Shown piece after piece: positions 34,704 through 45,821 of a stretch of 64,000 bases of DNA. Location of the stretch: NCBI GenBank assembly GCA_950022295.1, contig OX465600.1:9362001-9426000 (forward strand). Reading direction: 5' to 3'. The number at the start of each line of letters is the position of its first letter. Positions within the stretch are counted from its first letter, which is position 1. The DNA is from Bromus sterilis (lineage: Eukaryota > Streptophyta > Magnoliopsida > Poales > Poaceae). The notes below the pieces were generated by a model. It was not told the DNA's origin. It was given only the letters and a program-made list of their open reading frames with translations, and searched no databases. A program made the position numbers and the translations under genes.

Positions 34704-35795
34704 ATGCAGAGAAGACCAGCCGGTGAGCTTTGAACAGAAGGCACATGCACAACTACTGCACCTCAGTAAACATGCACCACTATAAATTCTTCTTCACCTG
34801 AAACTGCTGCACTGAGTTGTGAAACTGTAGTTTACCAACAGCTTAGTTTTTTTTTATTGTAGTAACAGTTTAGTTTTTTTTAGCGTGAGCAACAGTTTAG
34901 TTTGGCAGGATGGTTCCACCTGGTGGGCCTACATTTTCCAGTGGCCCTGGCCCTGGTTCTTGGGTTCCTGGTTTTGGTGCTTTCTTCAGATCCTGGTAAG
35001 TTTTGTGTGTGTGTGCGCGCGCGAGCTTGTGTTTTTTGAGTAGGAGATCGTGGTAAGTTGAAATCTCAGCTAACGGGTGGAAATCTAAAGTTTGCTTGCA
35101 TCGTGCAATTGTGTTAGCATATCAGTTCATTCAGTTAGCATACCAATTAATTTTCTTTCTAGAGAAAACGGTCTATTCATCACTTGGTAGACGATTAGTG
35201 GTCTGCAAGTCTGAACAAGTGTTTCTTCTGCAACTTCTATTTCATCTGCTTCTGCTGCTGCTGCCTGCTCTAAGATTGCTGTGGCCCTCTCCTTGGACAC
35301 CCAGCATAGGCACCCTGCCGTCCCCTTTCACTGAAGAACATATTTTGCTTCTTGGGAGTTCTAGTGAAAATCATGATCTGCTTGTCTTAGTATCTCTCTT
35401 GGAGATCACTGTTTCAGTCTTTACACGGTAACCTGGTACTAGTCTTGCATAGTTTCTCGTACATTTTATTGAACTGCATAGTTTCGCTTGCTGCCGAATG
35501 TTCTGTCCCGCCTATGGATCACCTCATTGAACTTGGTGCCGAGCCCGCATCATTCAGCCATCCTGGAGCTAGTAAAGCATTCCAAATTATATTTGATCTT
35601 TGAAGTATTGTTCAAGAGACATTTCTCCATCTAGCTCGTTGTTTTGAGATTCTGCACCTCATAATTTCTGATCTGATCTTTTTTAGTGAATCTCACACCT
35701 GATTTTGATGGATGATTTTGCAGCGTACGCTTTGGCATTGTGGTGAAATGTTATTGTCTTACAGATAAAATTACACATTGATCTTTCTTTAACGA
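34704..35795. other. Intergenic with one possible exon
   Basis: 34909-34995 could be an exon. It follows TTTGGCAG, starts with an ATG at 34910 and reads MVPPGGPTFSSGPGPGSW and onward until a GTAAG donor at 34996. No partner exon or family was recognised. A GT/GC microsatellite follows (35003-35025). The rest shows nothing. Confidence 0.3.
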
Positions 35796-35861
35796 TATCT
35801 TTTGGGTTTCAGCTCTAGCCTACCCCAACTTGTTTGGGACTGACAGACTTTGTTGTTTTTG
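35796..35861 (+). mobile_element. 5'-truncated Au-type SINE tail
   Basis: The sequence CCTACCCCAACTTGTTTGGG, then ACTGACAGACTTTGTTGTTT, is the 3' end of the Au SINE of Triticeae. It is flanked by a near-perfect 17-bp direct repeat TTGATCTTTCTTTAACG / TTGATCTTTCTTTATCG (35778-35794 and 35862-35878), as expected for LINE-driven insertion. Confidence 0.75.
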
Positions 35862-35878
35862 TTGATCTTTCTTTATCG

Positions 35879-37200
35879 CTAGGACTTCATTAATTCAAAC
35901 ACATTGATGTTTCGGAGTGCGCTGTTTGCGCCTCGAGCCTTGTCCTATCCGCGCGAGCTTGGAGATCCCTTCTGTTTTCCTCAAAAGGGGATGATGTGTC
36001 TTGGGCAACATGGATGGCATATCTGTTGTCCATGTTGATGACGCGGCTGCTGAATTCTATGAAGAAAACTGGTTGACTGAAGGTGACCTGGGGCGTAGGG
36101 TTGGAGCAACCCCAAAATCGATCCTGGTCTGGAGCGGGAAAGATCTCATCCACCCTCCGCACTTCTCCGTTGATGACTGCAACCCCAACACAAAAGGTAC
36201 CCCCTAGCTCCTCGGCTTGGCTCATCTGCCTTTTCGATGCCTGCTAACATGGAGATCCACCAAGTTTTGGTGACATCTTGGCATGGAGGATGGAGTGGGA
36301 CGAGGGTGTGTGCGTGGCAAAAGTGGGGGAAGGAAGAATCACTCATGTGGTGGAGATCCGGTGCCGCCCAACTTCTCAGGGTCAAAAATCTTTAGCAGTC
36401 TCCCGGTCGTTGCCTGCAACAGTATGATTTCTCTTTTGTCTCACCTCAGCATATGTCGTTTGGTTTTGGTTTCCAAGGGGCGCCGCCTCCATGGGCGTTC
36501 TAGGGATCATTTGCAATTGTGGGGAACATGGACGCATCAAATATCAGTGATCCAAGCCTAGCATTTGTTTCATCTGCAAGATGGCGACTCACAAAGTTGA
36601 AAGATGCCCCGTTAGAAATAAGCCAAGGAATATCGCTGAATATGTTGGTAGTGTTGCTTCTGGTTTAGGGTTCTAGATGTTCCTGATGTAAACTCTCAGT
36701 ATGTTTTTTTTGCAGGGTAAACTCTGAAAGCATGTTGGATCTATGAAAAATGTTGGTATAGTTTATGTAGTAGTTGGACAAATTTCCAAAGTTCAGCAGG
36801 CTCAACCTTTATGCTATATATAAACAAAATGGCTTTGGCAGAATAGAATGCTGGATGAATGGGCCTTCTTGGTCAAATTCCCAAATCACATCTTTGTGTA
36901 TCAAGTGGCTATTCTCTGGATGGTCTCCCTGCCAAAGGAGTTACAGTTAATGTTGAGGTCTGGAAGAGTGAGTTAAGAGTATTTTGAGTCTCTCCACCAC
37001 ACATGGTTGCAAATTTAAGGGCTTGATTCCAACTGGGCCGAGTGGGCTATATTACAACATATTGCCTCCTTTTAGCACTCTCTTTGGTGTTGATTGGCAT
37101 GGCAATTTTGTTGCCTTCTTTGAGGTAGTCAGAACCAAAATTGGATGTAGAGATTACTCTAAGATTCTTATTGATAATGTTTGGTTTTGGGAGTAAATTG
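35879..37200 (+). pseudogene. Decayed gag-like (DUF4283-type) remnant
   Basis: Fragments in shifting frames look like the N-terminal region of the DUF4283 zinc-knuckle proteins that are abundant in wheat and usually derive from LINE-type elements. EWAFLVKFPNHIFVYQVAIL is at about 36860-36920. FGVDWHGNFVAFFEVVRTKI, then GCRDYSKI, is at about 37090-37170. A further coding-like stretch (36526-36670) reads NMDASNISDPSLAFVSSARW. Stops and frameshifts rule out an intact gene. The frame at 36001-36207 may belong to the same remnant, but this is unproven. Confidence 0.5.
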
Positions 37201-37300
37201 TTCAAGTTAAAACTCGACGTTGAGCTGCCTAATATTGATCTTGTACGGAAGCCAAACTAAACCTACCTATTTTTTAGCACAGTCGACGTGATTTTACATA

Positions 37301-37393
37301 CTACCTCCAACCCATATTAATGGGCACATACTTAGTACAACTCTAGTACAAAGTTGTACTAAGTGTGTGCCCATTAATATGGGTCGGAGGGAG
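37301..37393. mobile_element. Stowaway MITE, near-perfect palindrome
   Basis: CTACCTCCAACCCATATTAA at the left pairs with TTAATATGGGTCGGAGGGAG at the right, continuing through GGGCACA...TGTGCCC. TA flanks both sides. 93 bp. Confidence 0.85.
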
Positions 37394-37548
37394 TAGAACA
37401 TTACATATCAGCCGGAATTATGTCAGCTGCTCATGTATTAGAGGCGCTCATGTACAATCGTACACCCGCCTCCTAAAATTTTGCAAAAACCTAAAACAAT
37501 ATAAAAATATTATTTTGTATGTCCATAGTTAACAAATTTTAATATTAA

Positions 37549-37670
37549 CGTCGATCTATATTAATGGACTCAATTTTGTTTAGATTCGTATGTATCTAGT
37601 TAAACATTTAGATTAAATGCATGTGTATCTAGACAAATTTTAAGTCCATTAATATGGATCGGAGGGAATA
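37549..37670. mobile_element. Degenerate Stowaway-like MITE
   Basis: Right end AATATGGATCGGAGGGAATA. The inverse of its arm is seen at 37551 (TCGATCTATATTAATGGACT). Arms are about 35 bp with several mismatches. Confidence 0.6.
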
Positions 37671-37883
37671 TCTATTTTCTCAATGCATAAAATAAAAAGT
37701 TAAAATAAACTTTTTTTATTGAAGAGATAACTTGTAATTTTCACGTTTAATTTGAATCGAAATATGTAGACTTTTATCTGAAGGGGTGTATGGAAGCAAA
37801 AAACAATAATAATCGCAAAGCAGACCATTTATCATGATATTTTTTTTCTGAACCAGCCACCGGGCACATACCCCTTTCCATTA

Positions 37884-39076
37884 TATTCATAACGAAGTCT
37901 AAGATCAACTCCAACGGGTCGATCCAAACGGACCACGAATTTATCCGTTTGGAGATCCAAACGAACCGATGTTCGCCGCCCGTCGGTCGCTTCACCCAAC
38001 GGTACGGGCGCGACGCATTTTGGCCAAGACAATCTAACCAAACTGGCCCGCTTGTCTACGTCCCAGGTGCTCCCGCGGCGATCGAATCTTTAATTTTAGT
38101 CCCACCTCGCCGGCCGAGGGACTCCCGCAAATGTTTATGAGGGGGGAGGGGGGCTTCGTACCCACATTGTAATATAGTAAATCCAGCAATGTATCTTCAT
38201 GGGCAGGCCAGCGCTGCAGTGGTAAATATATTATCACCGCATCTCCGGCCGATCGCTAAGGTTCACAATATTGTATTTGTTATAATTTTTTTTTACTTTG
38301 TATATTTCTTGCTCCCCGAATGTTTAGTTCTACCTCACCGGCCGAAGGATGGCTGAAGGTGTTTATAAAAAGAGGCCGGCCTGGACTAAACTTGACCGCT
38401 CACGTCCCATTGCTTTACAAACTTTGTTATATTATTTTTAAATTTTTAAAATCATAAAATTAGTTGCTACGTGGTGTTGTCACATCTGCTTTATAAACTT
38501 TCCTATATTATTTAAAAAAATATGCAAAAACATATAAAATAAAGTAGCAATATTAGTTTAGTATGAGCTGTATTTTGGTGATATACATGTGTTAACATGA
38601 AACTTTACTTCTCATGTTATTACATATATAATCAGAATACAACTCGCCAGATCACGCCTTCCTCTAACATTGTTACTAGAAAATTCTTCTAAGTTGCCCC
38701 TTTATGTACCTATGGGAGTCCCTCGACCGGCAAGGTAGGACTAAAAAAGATGACCAGTGCCTTCGGTCGGCGAGGTGGGACGCGGATAGGTGGACCAGAT
38801 CAGTAAGGTCGTGGAGGAGACACAGATGGACGGGCCAGTGGAGGACACCGAACGCATCCGGCTCGCGTCCGCTGCTTGTCCGTGTGAACTCAAAACGAAC
38901 GCTGAATTGGGCATGAATTGAATCACGATGGACCAAAAAACAAACATTGATCCATTTAGGTCGACTCGTTGGGACGAATTTTTTGTCTGCGATGAACCCA
39001 AACAACAGTCGACGGATTAAAAACGAACATTTGAATCGCATCGTTGGAGTTGCTCTAAGACTCGTTATCGAGTCCG
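37884..39076. mobile_element. TIR transposon, non-autonomous, about 1.2 kb
   Basis: The left end ATAACGAAGTCTAAGATCAA, then CTCCAACG, is mirrored at the right by CGTTGGAGTTGCTCTAAGAC, then TCGTTAT. These CAACTCCAACG ends are common in grass MITE-like elements. The limits are approximate, since the target duplication could not be fixed. The interior carries phrases with CCGGCCGAGGGACTCCC at 38109, a related one at 38339, and an inverted one at 38717. No transposase coding. Confidence 0.55.
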
Positions 39077-39567
39077 AGCCATGGGACGTTTCTCACGAAT
39101 TAAGGTTGTACGGATAATTAAACGAACAGCAGCCTCTTAAATTAAATTTGTCAATCAACAACATCTGTCCAGTTCCATCCATCCATCGAAGAATTGTTTT
39201 GTGTTCTCAAGAAGTCAAACGCGGCCATTCGTGCGCGCCATCATCGGTTATCTATGACTCCTATTTTTGCCTTGTTTTCCGGCCGTTTCATGGCGACTAA
39301 TTAAGCCAAGCCGTGGAGGAAAGGAAACTGTTGGATCCTCCGTTTCCTCCTACAAAGACGCATCACCTCCCCTCCCCTCCCCTCCCCCTCCCTCCAGCCA
39401 CCCACCGCTCTCTCCATGCCATTCCCCACACCCTTTCCCGCCGCGACGCCGCCGTCGACCGATCAACGCCGTCGCCGCGCCTGCATGCGCAAGTAACCCG
39501 GAGGAGGACCTAGGTACTACGTACGTCGCACCGGGCTGCGTCCGTCCGTCCGTCCGGCCGGCCGGCG
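39077..39567 (+). promoter_or_regulatory. Upstream region and 5' UTR of the glutaredoxin-domain gene
   Basis: Includes a CT-rich tract (39367-39402, CTCCCCTCCCCT type), common in grass 5' UTRs. No convincing TATA box. The GC content rises sharply from about 39420. Confidence 0.4.
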
Positions 39568-40860
39568 ATGGGGTGCGCCAGCTCCGTGGAGGCGCGGCGC
39601 GACATGCGCTGGGTGGAGGCGGCTGTCGGCCCGCGCCGGCGGCAGAGCTTCTCGCTGTCGTCCGCCGACCGGCAGCGGCTGCGGGCCAAGGCCGCGTCCG
39701 TGCTGGGAAACCTCGGCCTCGCCCCTGCCCGGCGGTCCGGCTCGTCGTCCTGCAAGTACGCCACCCTGTCGGTCGACGAGCTCATGAGGAAGTTCGAGAA
39801 CGACCACGCGTTAAGGGAGGTGCTCTGCCGCCTCAAGGAGACCGCGGCGGCGAAGCGGAATGCCGTCGTTGAATCTCGGGCTACCACGCCGACGCTGACG
39901 CCGCCCAACGAGCCCGAGGTGATCAACGCGTGGGAGCTCATGGCCGGGCTCGAGGACGAGGCGCCCACGCCGCGGGCTACTGATAATCTACCGCCGCCGA
40001 CGACTACGCCGGCGTGGATGCTGGCCGACGAGGACGTGCCCGTCGCATTAGAGTTTGACCCGGAGATATTGTCCGGCTTCCGGGAGGCCCTCGCGCAGGA
40101 CACGTCGCCGTCGCCGAAGCCGATCACAGGCACGGCTAGCTCACCCACAGACAAGGAAGAATCGGCCCCACAGCAAGAGACGAAGTTCACCGCCGACGCA
40201 AGCGCACGCTCGCCGGTCTCGCCGCCCGCCAGGGACATGCCGGAGCTCTCCGGCATAGTCCGCGCCCGCATCAACGCGTTCCAAGAAAAGATCCTAGAGC
40301 GGAGGGCGAGCAACGACGGCGGAGGCCGCGACGCCAAGGTGTCTGCGGCGGCGCTGGGGCCGCCGGGGGGCAAGCGGAGGGCGGTGGTGTACTTCACCAG
40401 CCTGCGCGGCGTGCGCAAAACGTTCGTGGACGGCTGCGCCGTGCGCAGCATCCTGCGCAGCTACGGCGTGCGCGTCAACGAGCGCGACGTGTCCATGCAC
40501 GCCGCATTCAAGGCCGAGCTCGCGCAGCTCCTCACCAGCGCCAATGCCGCCGCGGCGCTCCCCCGCGTGTTCGTCGACGGGCGGTACCTGGGCGGCGCCG
40601 AGGACGTGCAGGCGCTGCACGAGGCCGGCGAGCTGGCGCGCGCGCTGGAGGGGTGCGACGCGGCGCCCGCGCGCAAGCTCGGGTGCATGGAGGCGTGCGC
40701 GGCCTGCGGCGACGTGCGGTTCGTGCCCTGCGAGACGTGCTACGGCAGCTGCAAGGTCTTCGTCGAGTACGAGGAAGACGACGACGGCGGCGGCGAGTTC
40801 CAGCGGTGCCCGGACTGCAACGAGAACGGCCTCATCGGATGCCCCGTCTGCTGCTGCTGA
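39568..40860 (+). CDS. Glutaredoxin-domain protein with C-terminal cysteine-rich zinc-binding tail
   Basis: Single exon, 430 aa. It starts MGCASS, which fits N-terminal myristoylation and palmitoylation and so membrane attachment. Residues 1-270 are mostly low-complexity and probably disordered, with a conserved-looking INAWELMAGLED near residue 112. The glutaredoxin-like fold starts near residue 271 (AVVYFTSLRGVRKTFVDG) and runs through RVNERDVSMH, PRVFVDGRYLGG and the following helix. The usual CxxC redox pair is absent: the site reads SLRGVRKTF. The tail (about 370-430) has four CxxC-type pairs (CAAC, CETC, CPDC, CPVC). Plant homologues are annotated simply as glutaredoxin family proteins; thiol-transferase activity is doubtful and a protein-interaction or metal role is an inference. 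Confidence 0.9.
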   Translation: MGCASSVEARRDMRWVEAAVGPRRRQSFSLSSADRQRLRAKAASVLGNLGLAPARRSGSSSCKYATLSVDELMRKFENDHALREVLCRLKETAAAKRNAVVESRATTPTLTPPNEPEVINAWELMAGLEDEAPTPRATDNLPPPTTTPAWMLADEDVPVALEFDPEILSGFREALAQDTSPSPKPITGTASSPTDKEESAPQQETKFTADASARSPVSPPARDMPELSGIVRARINAFQEKILERRASNDGGGRDAKVSAAALGPPGGKRRAVVYFTSLRGVRKTFVDGCAVRSILRSYGVRVNERDVSMHAAFKAELAQLLTSANAAAALPRVFVDGRYLGGAEDVQALHEAGELARALEGCDAAPARKLGCMEACAACGDVRFVPCETCYGSCKVFVEYEEDDDGGGEFQRCPDCNENGLIGCPVCCC

Positions 40861-41507
40861 TGCACAACTCTCTCTTTTTTGTGTTTACAGTATACCGTAG
40901 ATTAAAAGTGAAGCTCTCCTAATTGTTTTAGTTGATTGTGCGCTTTGTACAGTGTGAAGAGCATTTACAGAAGAATTCTATCCGGCAAGAGGTTTTGCTT
41001 AGGCTCCTAATAATTTTCTCCCTGCCTAATAAGTTACGTTGTAGATCAAATTTTGTTGGTGAAGAGTGAATATAGTCATATGAATTTAGTACCAAATCTG
41101 TGTTGGTACTGTAAAACTGCTTGGACAGATCTTAATATTTAGGTTCAGAATCTAACTGAAGCCGCGTCAAACATGGAATGTCGGCTTCAGAATTCAACGT
41201 GGGCAAAACGTTCAGAAAGCAAAGCACAGCAGAAATGGATAAATATTCTAATATCAGAGAAGTCAGAGACATGACTGCACGATCACCTTGACTGAACTCT
41301 GCACAAATGTATAGCTTGTTCAAGACAAATCTGTTCTCTGAATAACCGACAGTTGTTATCTTGCCACTACAATACTGTCATTATATACTATCATACATCG
41401 AATTCGAACGGCGCATAAATATCATACCTTGAGTTCAGCCTTAGAACTTTTTGTATAACTGAAACAATTGACTGTATGAACTGTACGCACGGGGTGTTTA
41501 TTTCCAC
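40861..41507. other. Convergent 3' ends, no gene seen
   Basis: Holds the 3' UTR of the glutaredoxin-domain gene on one strand and the 3' UTR of the BPA1-like gene on the other. AT-rich, no further coding. Confidence 0.5.
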
Positions 41508-43507
41508 TTAATTCTGTCTGCCATGAGCAGCCAAATTTTCGGCAGCCTTGGCGGCACGGGTGAGAGCATCGGACACCATCATAGCTCCTGCGGAGAAGTA
41601 GCTGCTGGTAACGATGGTGTTCATAACCTTAGCTGCTGTTCTTCCGGTAGCAGTAGCAACGGTCTTTGTCGTCTCCGTGACACGGTATGTCTCGTCTACA
41701 GATCTCATTGCACCAACACCAGCACTGACTCTGTCGGTCAGACCGAGCCTCCTGCTCAGCTCTGCAGCCTTTGCTGCTGCAGAACCCGATAACTGGTAGG
41801 ACTCGTCGAAAGCTCTGGCCTTGGACAGTGCGTCCTTGCTGAGTACGAATCCCCTCGCTAGCATCATCTTAACGACGTCCTGAGCCACCGTCAAAGCTTC
41901 CTGTGGAGTGGCGTTGAACTGGCATGATTGGTAGTCCTGTTCAAGTTGAGATGATCAAATCCAAATGTCAGAAAATGAAGTAAAGGAAATGTTGGGATTA
42001 GTTTATTTGAAACTGATACTAATACTAGAAAAGGGATGTGTTTCTGTTGTTCTATTTCAACTGTTAGTTTTCATGTACATGATCAAATTATCGTCACTAA
42101 ACATGATGATCAAGCTAGTGAACTGGTAGCATGAATAATGTATACCCTATATTCGATTTCCTCCTCGACCTCCCAAGTTGGCCTGTCCCAGAAATTATAA
42201 GGCTCGTCAGGCTGTCCCCAACGAGATATGCAAACCGGCTGATCCACAATGGTAGCCCCCTGTCAAGATATGAAGTGTCGTCAATGGAAGGGAAAAAACA
42301 GAAAGTATGTGTCTAAAATTTACAGAAGATAGGCTGAAAAGACAGTCATATGACCACTACTTGCCAAGGCTCTGTTTCAGTACAAAATCCTGTTTGGATG
42401 ACAAACTATAGAATTGCATAGTAATATGGGTATAATTCTTTGTTTAATATGCATAAGAAAAGTTTGTACAATGGTGTGACTATAATTAAATGATTATATA
42501 GGGAAATAAATTGAATGATTATATAGCAAAAAATTTATCAAATATTCCAGAAATTTGTACAGGAACTTGTCTATCATGTCAACTAACTCTATGAAGCTGT
42601 ACCCAGACGATTGCTAGCCATGGATACTGTCATTTATCAGATGGTATCACATTGCCATGGAAGATGCATGCACCAAACAGAGCTCCCCAGATGACATCGT
42701 CAGGCTCCACTGCCATGCTTAAATATCAGGCCTCATTCAGGAAACCAGCACGGCCAACCAAACAATCATGCATCCATAAAATTCTTGGAGTAAGACTAAA
42801 TTCTGCTTCCATCGAGTCAAAGAGTAGCCAAACTATGTACTTAAGATGATGAAATGTAGGGGACTAGAGCAGCACAGTACCAATATTTGTGCACAAAAAG
42901 ATGTAAGATGTAGCAGTAACCCAAAAAGGAATCAAAGAAATTATCCTGGACAAGGGAACTTAATATCACACTGAATCAGCAAATCATAGAACGTTTGGAC
43001 TTAATCATAAGAATCAGACAAGACGTAGTAAAGAAAATTGTCCAGGCCACTACTTTGAAAAATATTGCTGCCTATAAAACTTACACTCAATAATACAGCA
43101 GTTTCCAAGGCATAGGGCTCCTTGAAAGTCACATAAGCAGTTGAACCATATTCTCCTGATCTGTTAGTGTTAAATTCGTCAGAACATTAATGATGGGAAG
43201 AAGAAAAAAAACATGGAAATAAGACGGAATTTTGAACTGTCCAATCAGGTTTGCAATTGGAGATTACAAATGATCAGAAAACAAAAGGATAAAATTGTCC
43301 TAAGACCAAAAATCCAAAAAGCATGGTGAATCTCGAAACTTGCTCAGAATAGTTAACAGCCTGTAACTTATGAATGGCAAGTAAACATCACCTGATAAGG
43401 TCTATATGCTCAATAGGTCCAGAGAATGAGAAGAACTCATGAAGATCATTCTCAGATGCGCTGCTTGACAGGTTAGTGACCTGTACCGTGTACCCTGTTC
43501 CGCTCAT
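41508..43507 (-). CDS. RRM protein like Binding Partner of ACD11 (BPA1); complement(join(41508..41936,42146..42259,43085..43160,43392..43507))
   Basis: Four coding exons give 244 aa. The RRM-like domain covers residues about 5-80: YTVQVTNLSSSASENDLHEF, then FFSFSG, and later YGSTAYVTFKEPYALETAVL, LLSGATIVDQ. The C-terminal half is helical and charged (AQDVVKMMLARGFVLSKDAL, then DESYQLSGSAAAKAAELSRR). This order matches the BPA1 family, whose Arabidopsis member binds the lipid-transfer protein ACD11 linked to cell-death control. All splice sites are GT/AG and frames join exactly (lengths 116, 76, 114 and 429). The true RNP1 aromatic signature is weak, so RNA binding is uncertain. A 5' UTR exon with a GTAAGT donor ends at 44584, so the transcript starts near 44600-44700. 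Confidence 0.88.
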
Positions 43508-44700
43508 GATTCTGCAAGTCATCAAACACAAAGGATGAGCACATTTCCTGCAGATAGGTTGCATGTGACTCTAGTAATTCAATGCCCAGATCATAGTAGT
43601 ATTATAAATAGATCATATCTCTATCTATTAATGCATAATCATATCTTGGGTTTATGCTATCCTACAAGAGATGGTCATAGGAAAATTTGGACATTCAGTT
43701 AATTTACTTATTCAATTATGTCTGTTTTCCTTCCCTACAAGCATCTAAACAAAAACTGAGAGGCTATAAAGCTGTCTCGACGAAAATACTTATTTTCCTT
43801 AATAGGATACTTAGGAAACTCAACTATAGAACAGTGCAAAATAAATATGTCCACTAACAGAAGGTGACCTGCAACAAATGCAAGCAATGCATACAGTGTC
43901 AGTATCTCTTTCTTTGCCTCTTTCTGACCGTGATTTGCTAAATGAGGGATATTTTTAAAATAAGATTTTCCTTATGCTTTGTGGAAATTGCTGATGCCGT
44001 GTGCATTAGCTTTTTTTTAAGCTTACTAGTTGTTGTTTACTACTTATAAGTTATAACCAAGTAGGTTTTTGCTAATCCTTTTTGTTCTCCGATCCACTGC
44101 CAAAAAGAAAAGGTTCAATACTTAACCACTTGACATTATTTTGTGCCCAAACTAAGTGAGTCACTGACTTTTCAACCAGCAGACTCTAGAACCAGAGCCG
44201 GTAAATCAGTGAGATGAATGAGAAATACGATCATCATTCGCCGTTCATGCTTTTAGCACAAGACTGGCGCAGCGTGATCCAAAGAAACTAGTACGGCCAA
44301 TCGAAACATGGTAAAATCTGGAATCAAGAAAATACTAGTACTGTAGTACAGTCAACTGGATCGGACAAAGCCTGAACGAATGAATGGGATCAGAGCACAG
44401 AATGATAACTGAACTAACGAATCACACAACCAGCACGGACGCAAAGAAACAGAGGAGCTAGTAATGCAAGCGGGCGCCGGACGAACCAGGGGAATACTGG
44501 CTCCCGGCGACGAATCGTCGGACCAATCGAGCCGAAACCAGGCGAGATAGAATGAGGGGAAGCGGGATCACGGGAACACTTACCTTGGCGAGTGGCGAGT
44601 GCCGAGCGTGGGCAGCGATGATGAATCACGCGGCCTGTCTGGCTGGCTAGATGGAAGGGTTGGGAGACCGCCGCCAGCACGGCACCACCCACCGCACCAA
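43508..44700 (-). other. 5' UTR exon(s) and intron of the BPA1-like gene
   Basis: On the minus strand a sequence ending GCGCCACTCGCCAAG-like, then GTAAGTGTTCCC, marks an upstream exon that ends at 44584. The intron acceptor is TTTGTGTTTGATGACTTGCAG-like just before the ATG at 43507. The intron holds no recognised element. Confidence 0.55.
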
Positions 44701-45028
44701 GCAAGGGAAGGGGGGAAGCCGCGCCGGTCCAAACCGGAAAGCGGTGGCCTTTAGTGGCGTGGGGGCGGGGCAAGACCTCGATCTCCTACCTAATTGCAAC
44801 CTCCCTTTTTATCTTTCCCTCGTCACCAAAGGCAAGCTCGCGCGATCAGTGGATCCGCCGCCGGGATTGGGAATTTGGGATTGGGTAGTCTTCTTCTTGT
44901 CGGGGTCGGCGAGGAGTGGGAGTGAATGGTAGTTTCGTCCAATCGTCTTCGTTTTGTTCCTTCAACGCGTGCGTGGCCGGACAAGATGATGTCGGCGGGC
45001 CTATCCGCACCACAGCCTACTACATTCA

Positions 45029-45717
45029 GGGCTTGTTTGGATGCATAGGATCTTTTCGGGATCTCCTTAATATTTTTGGTAAGAAATCCTGACCTCATGA
45101 TATCAGAAAAAAAATTCTCCATCTATTTAACTATTTTTGGTGGAGTTTGTTCGAAATCACTAGTTTTAGAGTACTTGTAGCAACAAACATCGCGAGGTCT
45201 TCCGCACGCGACACATGGCGCATCGTATGCGCATCATTTGTCGCGCTCTGGAGCTTTTTCTGTTTTTAGAGGCACGAGTGTCTTTCGTGAAGACACGATA
45301 GTGCCTCTCGCGGAGGCACAATAATGCCTTTCAAAGAGGCACGATAATGTCTTCCACGGAGGCACGATAGTGCCTTTTCATGGAGACCCGGGTGCCAATC
45401 GCGGAGGCACGATAGTGCCTCTCGCGGCGCAGAAGTAAGGTCGTGCCTCTCGCGATAGTAAACTCGTGCCTCTTCAAAAAAATCATCAAAATGCTAAAAA
45501 AATCATGCGAAAATCAAAAAACAAAAAAAAACATTTTTAAACACCTAAAATGTGCGCACAAAAATAAAAAATAAACAAATTTCCGAGGGAAGCATTCAGC
45601 GCGCGACACATGGCGCGCTGTCAACGCATAAAAATGCTCATTGAAGGGGCTCCCAAACGACTACTCTAGAACTAGTTGCCCTCACTGAAAATAATTTTCC
45701 GTTCACCTAACAAGCCC
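45029..45717. mobile_element. PIF/Harbinger-like TIR element
   Basis: Ends are GGGCTTGTTTGG at the left and the inverse of GGGCTTGTTAGG at the right, with a 3-bp flank TCA on both sides (45026-45028 and 45718-45720). No transposase. An inner pair of inverted ends (CTAGTTTTAGAG near 45161 and CTCTAGAACTAG near 45664) suggests a second element nested within. A hairpin-rich array fills the centre. Confidence 0.6.
45255..45476. repeat. Tandem array of short hairpin units
   Basis: About seven units built on GTGCCTCTCGCGGAGGCACG, a palindrome that can fold on itself. Spacing is about 25-35 bp with drift. A related, more decayed set (GTGCCTCTC, CATGCCTCTCGCGAAAG, GTCGTGCTTCTTGCAAG) lies at 47190-47550. 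Confidence 0.7.
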
Positions 45718-45821
45718 TCAGGTCCAGTGGGCCGAGTTTCCAAGGGCTTGCCCCCTTATTTATTTTAAGCTGATTGTAATAAGTAGTACCATAAGTTAGT
45801 ATCATGTATATGATACTACTT

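Noticed and set aside
39510..40451. 313-codon minus-strand frame opposite the glutaredoxin-domain gene
   Set aside because: Shadow frame in GC-rich coding DNA with no domain.
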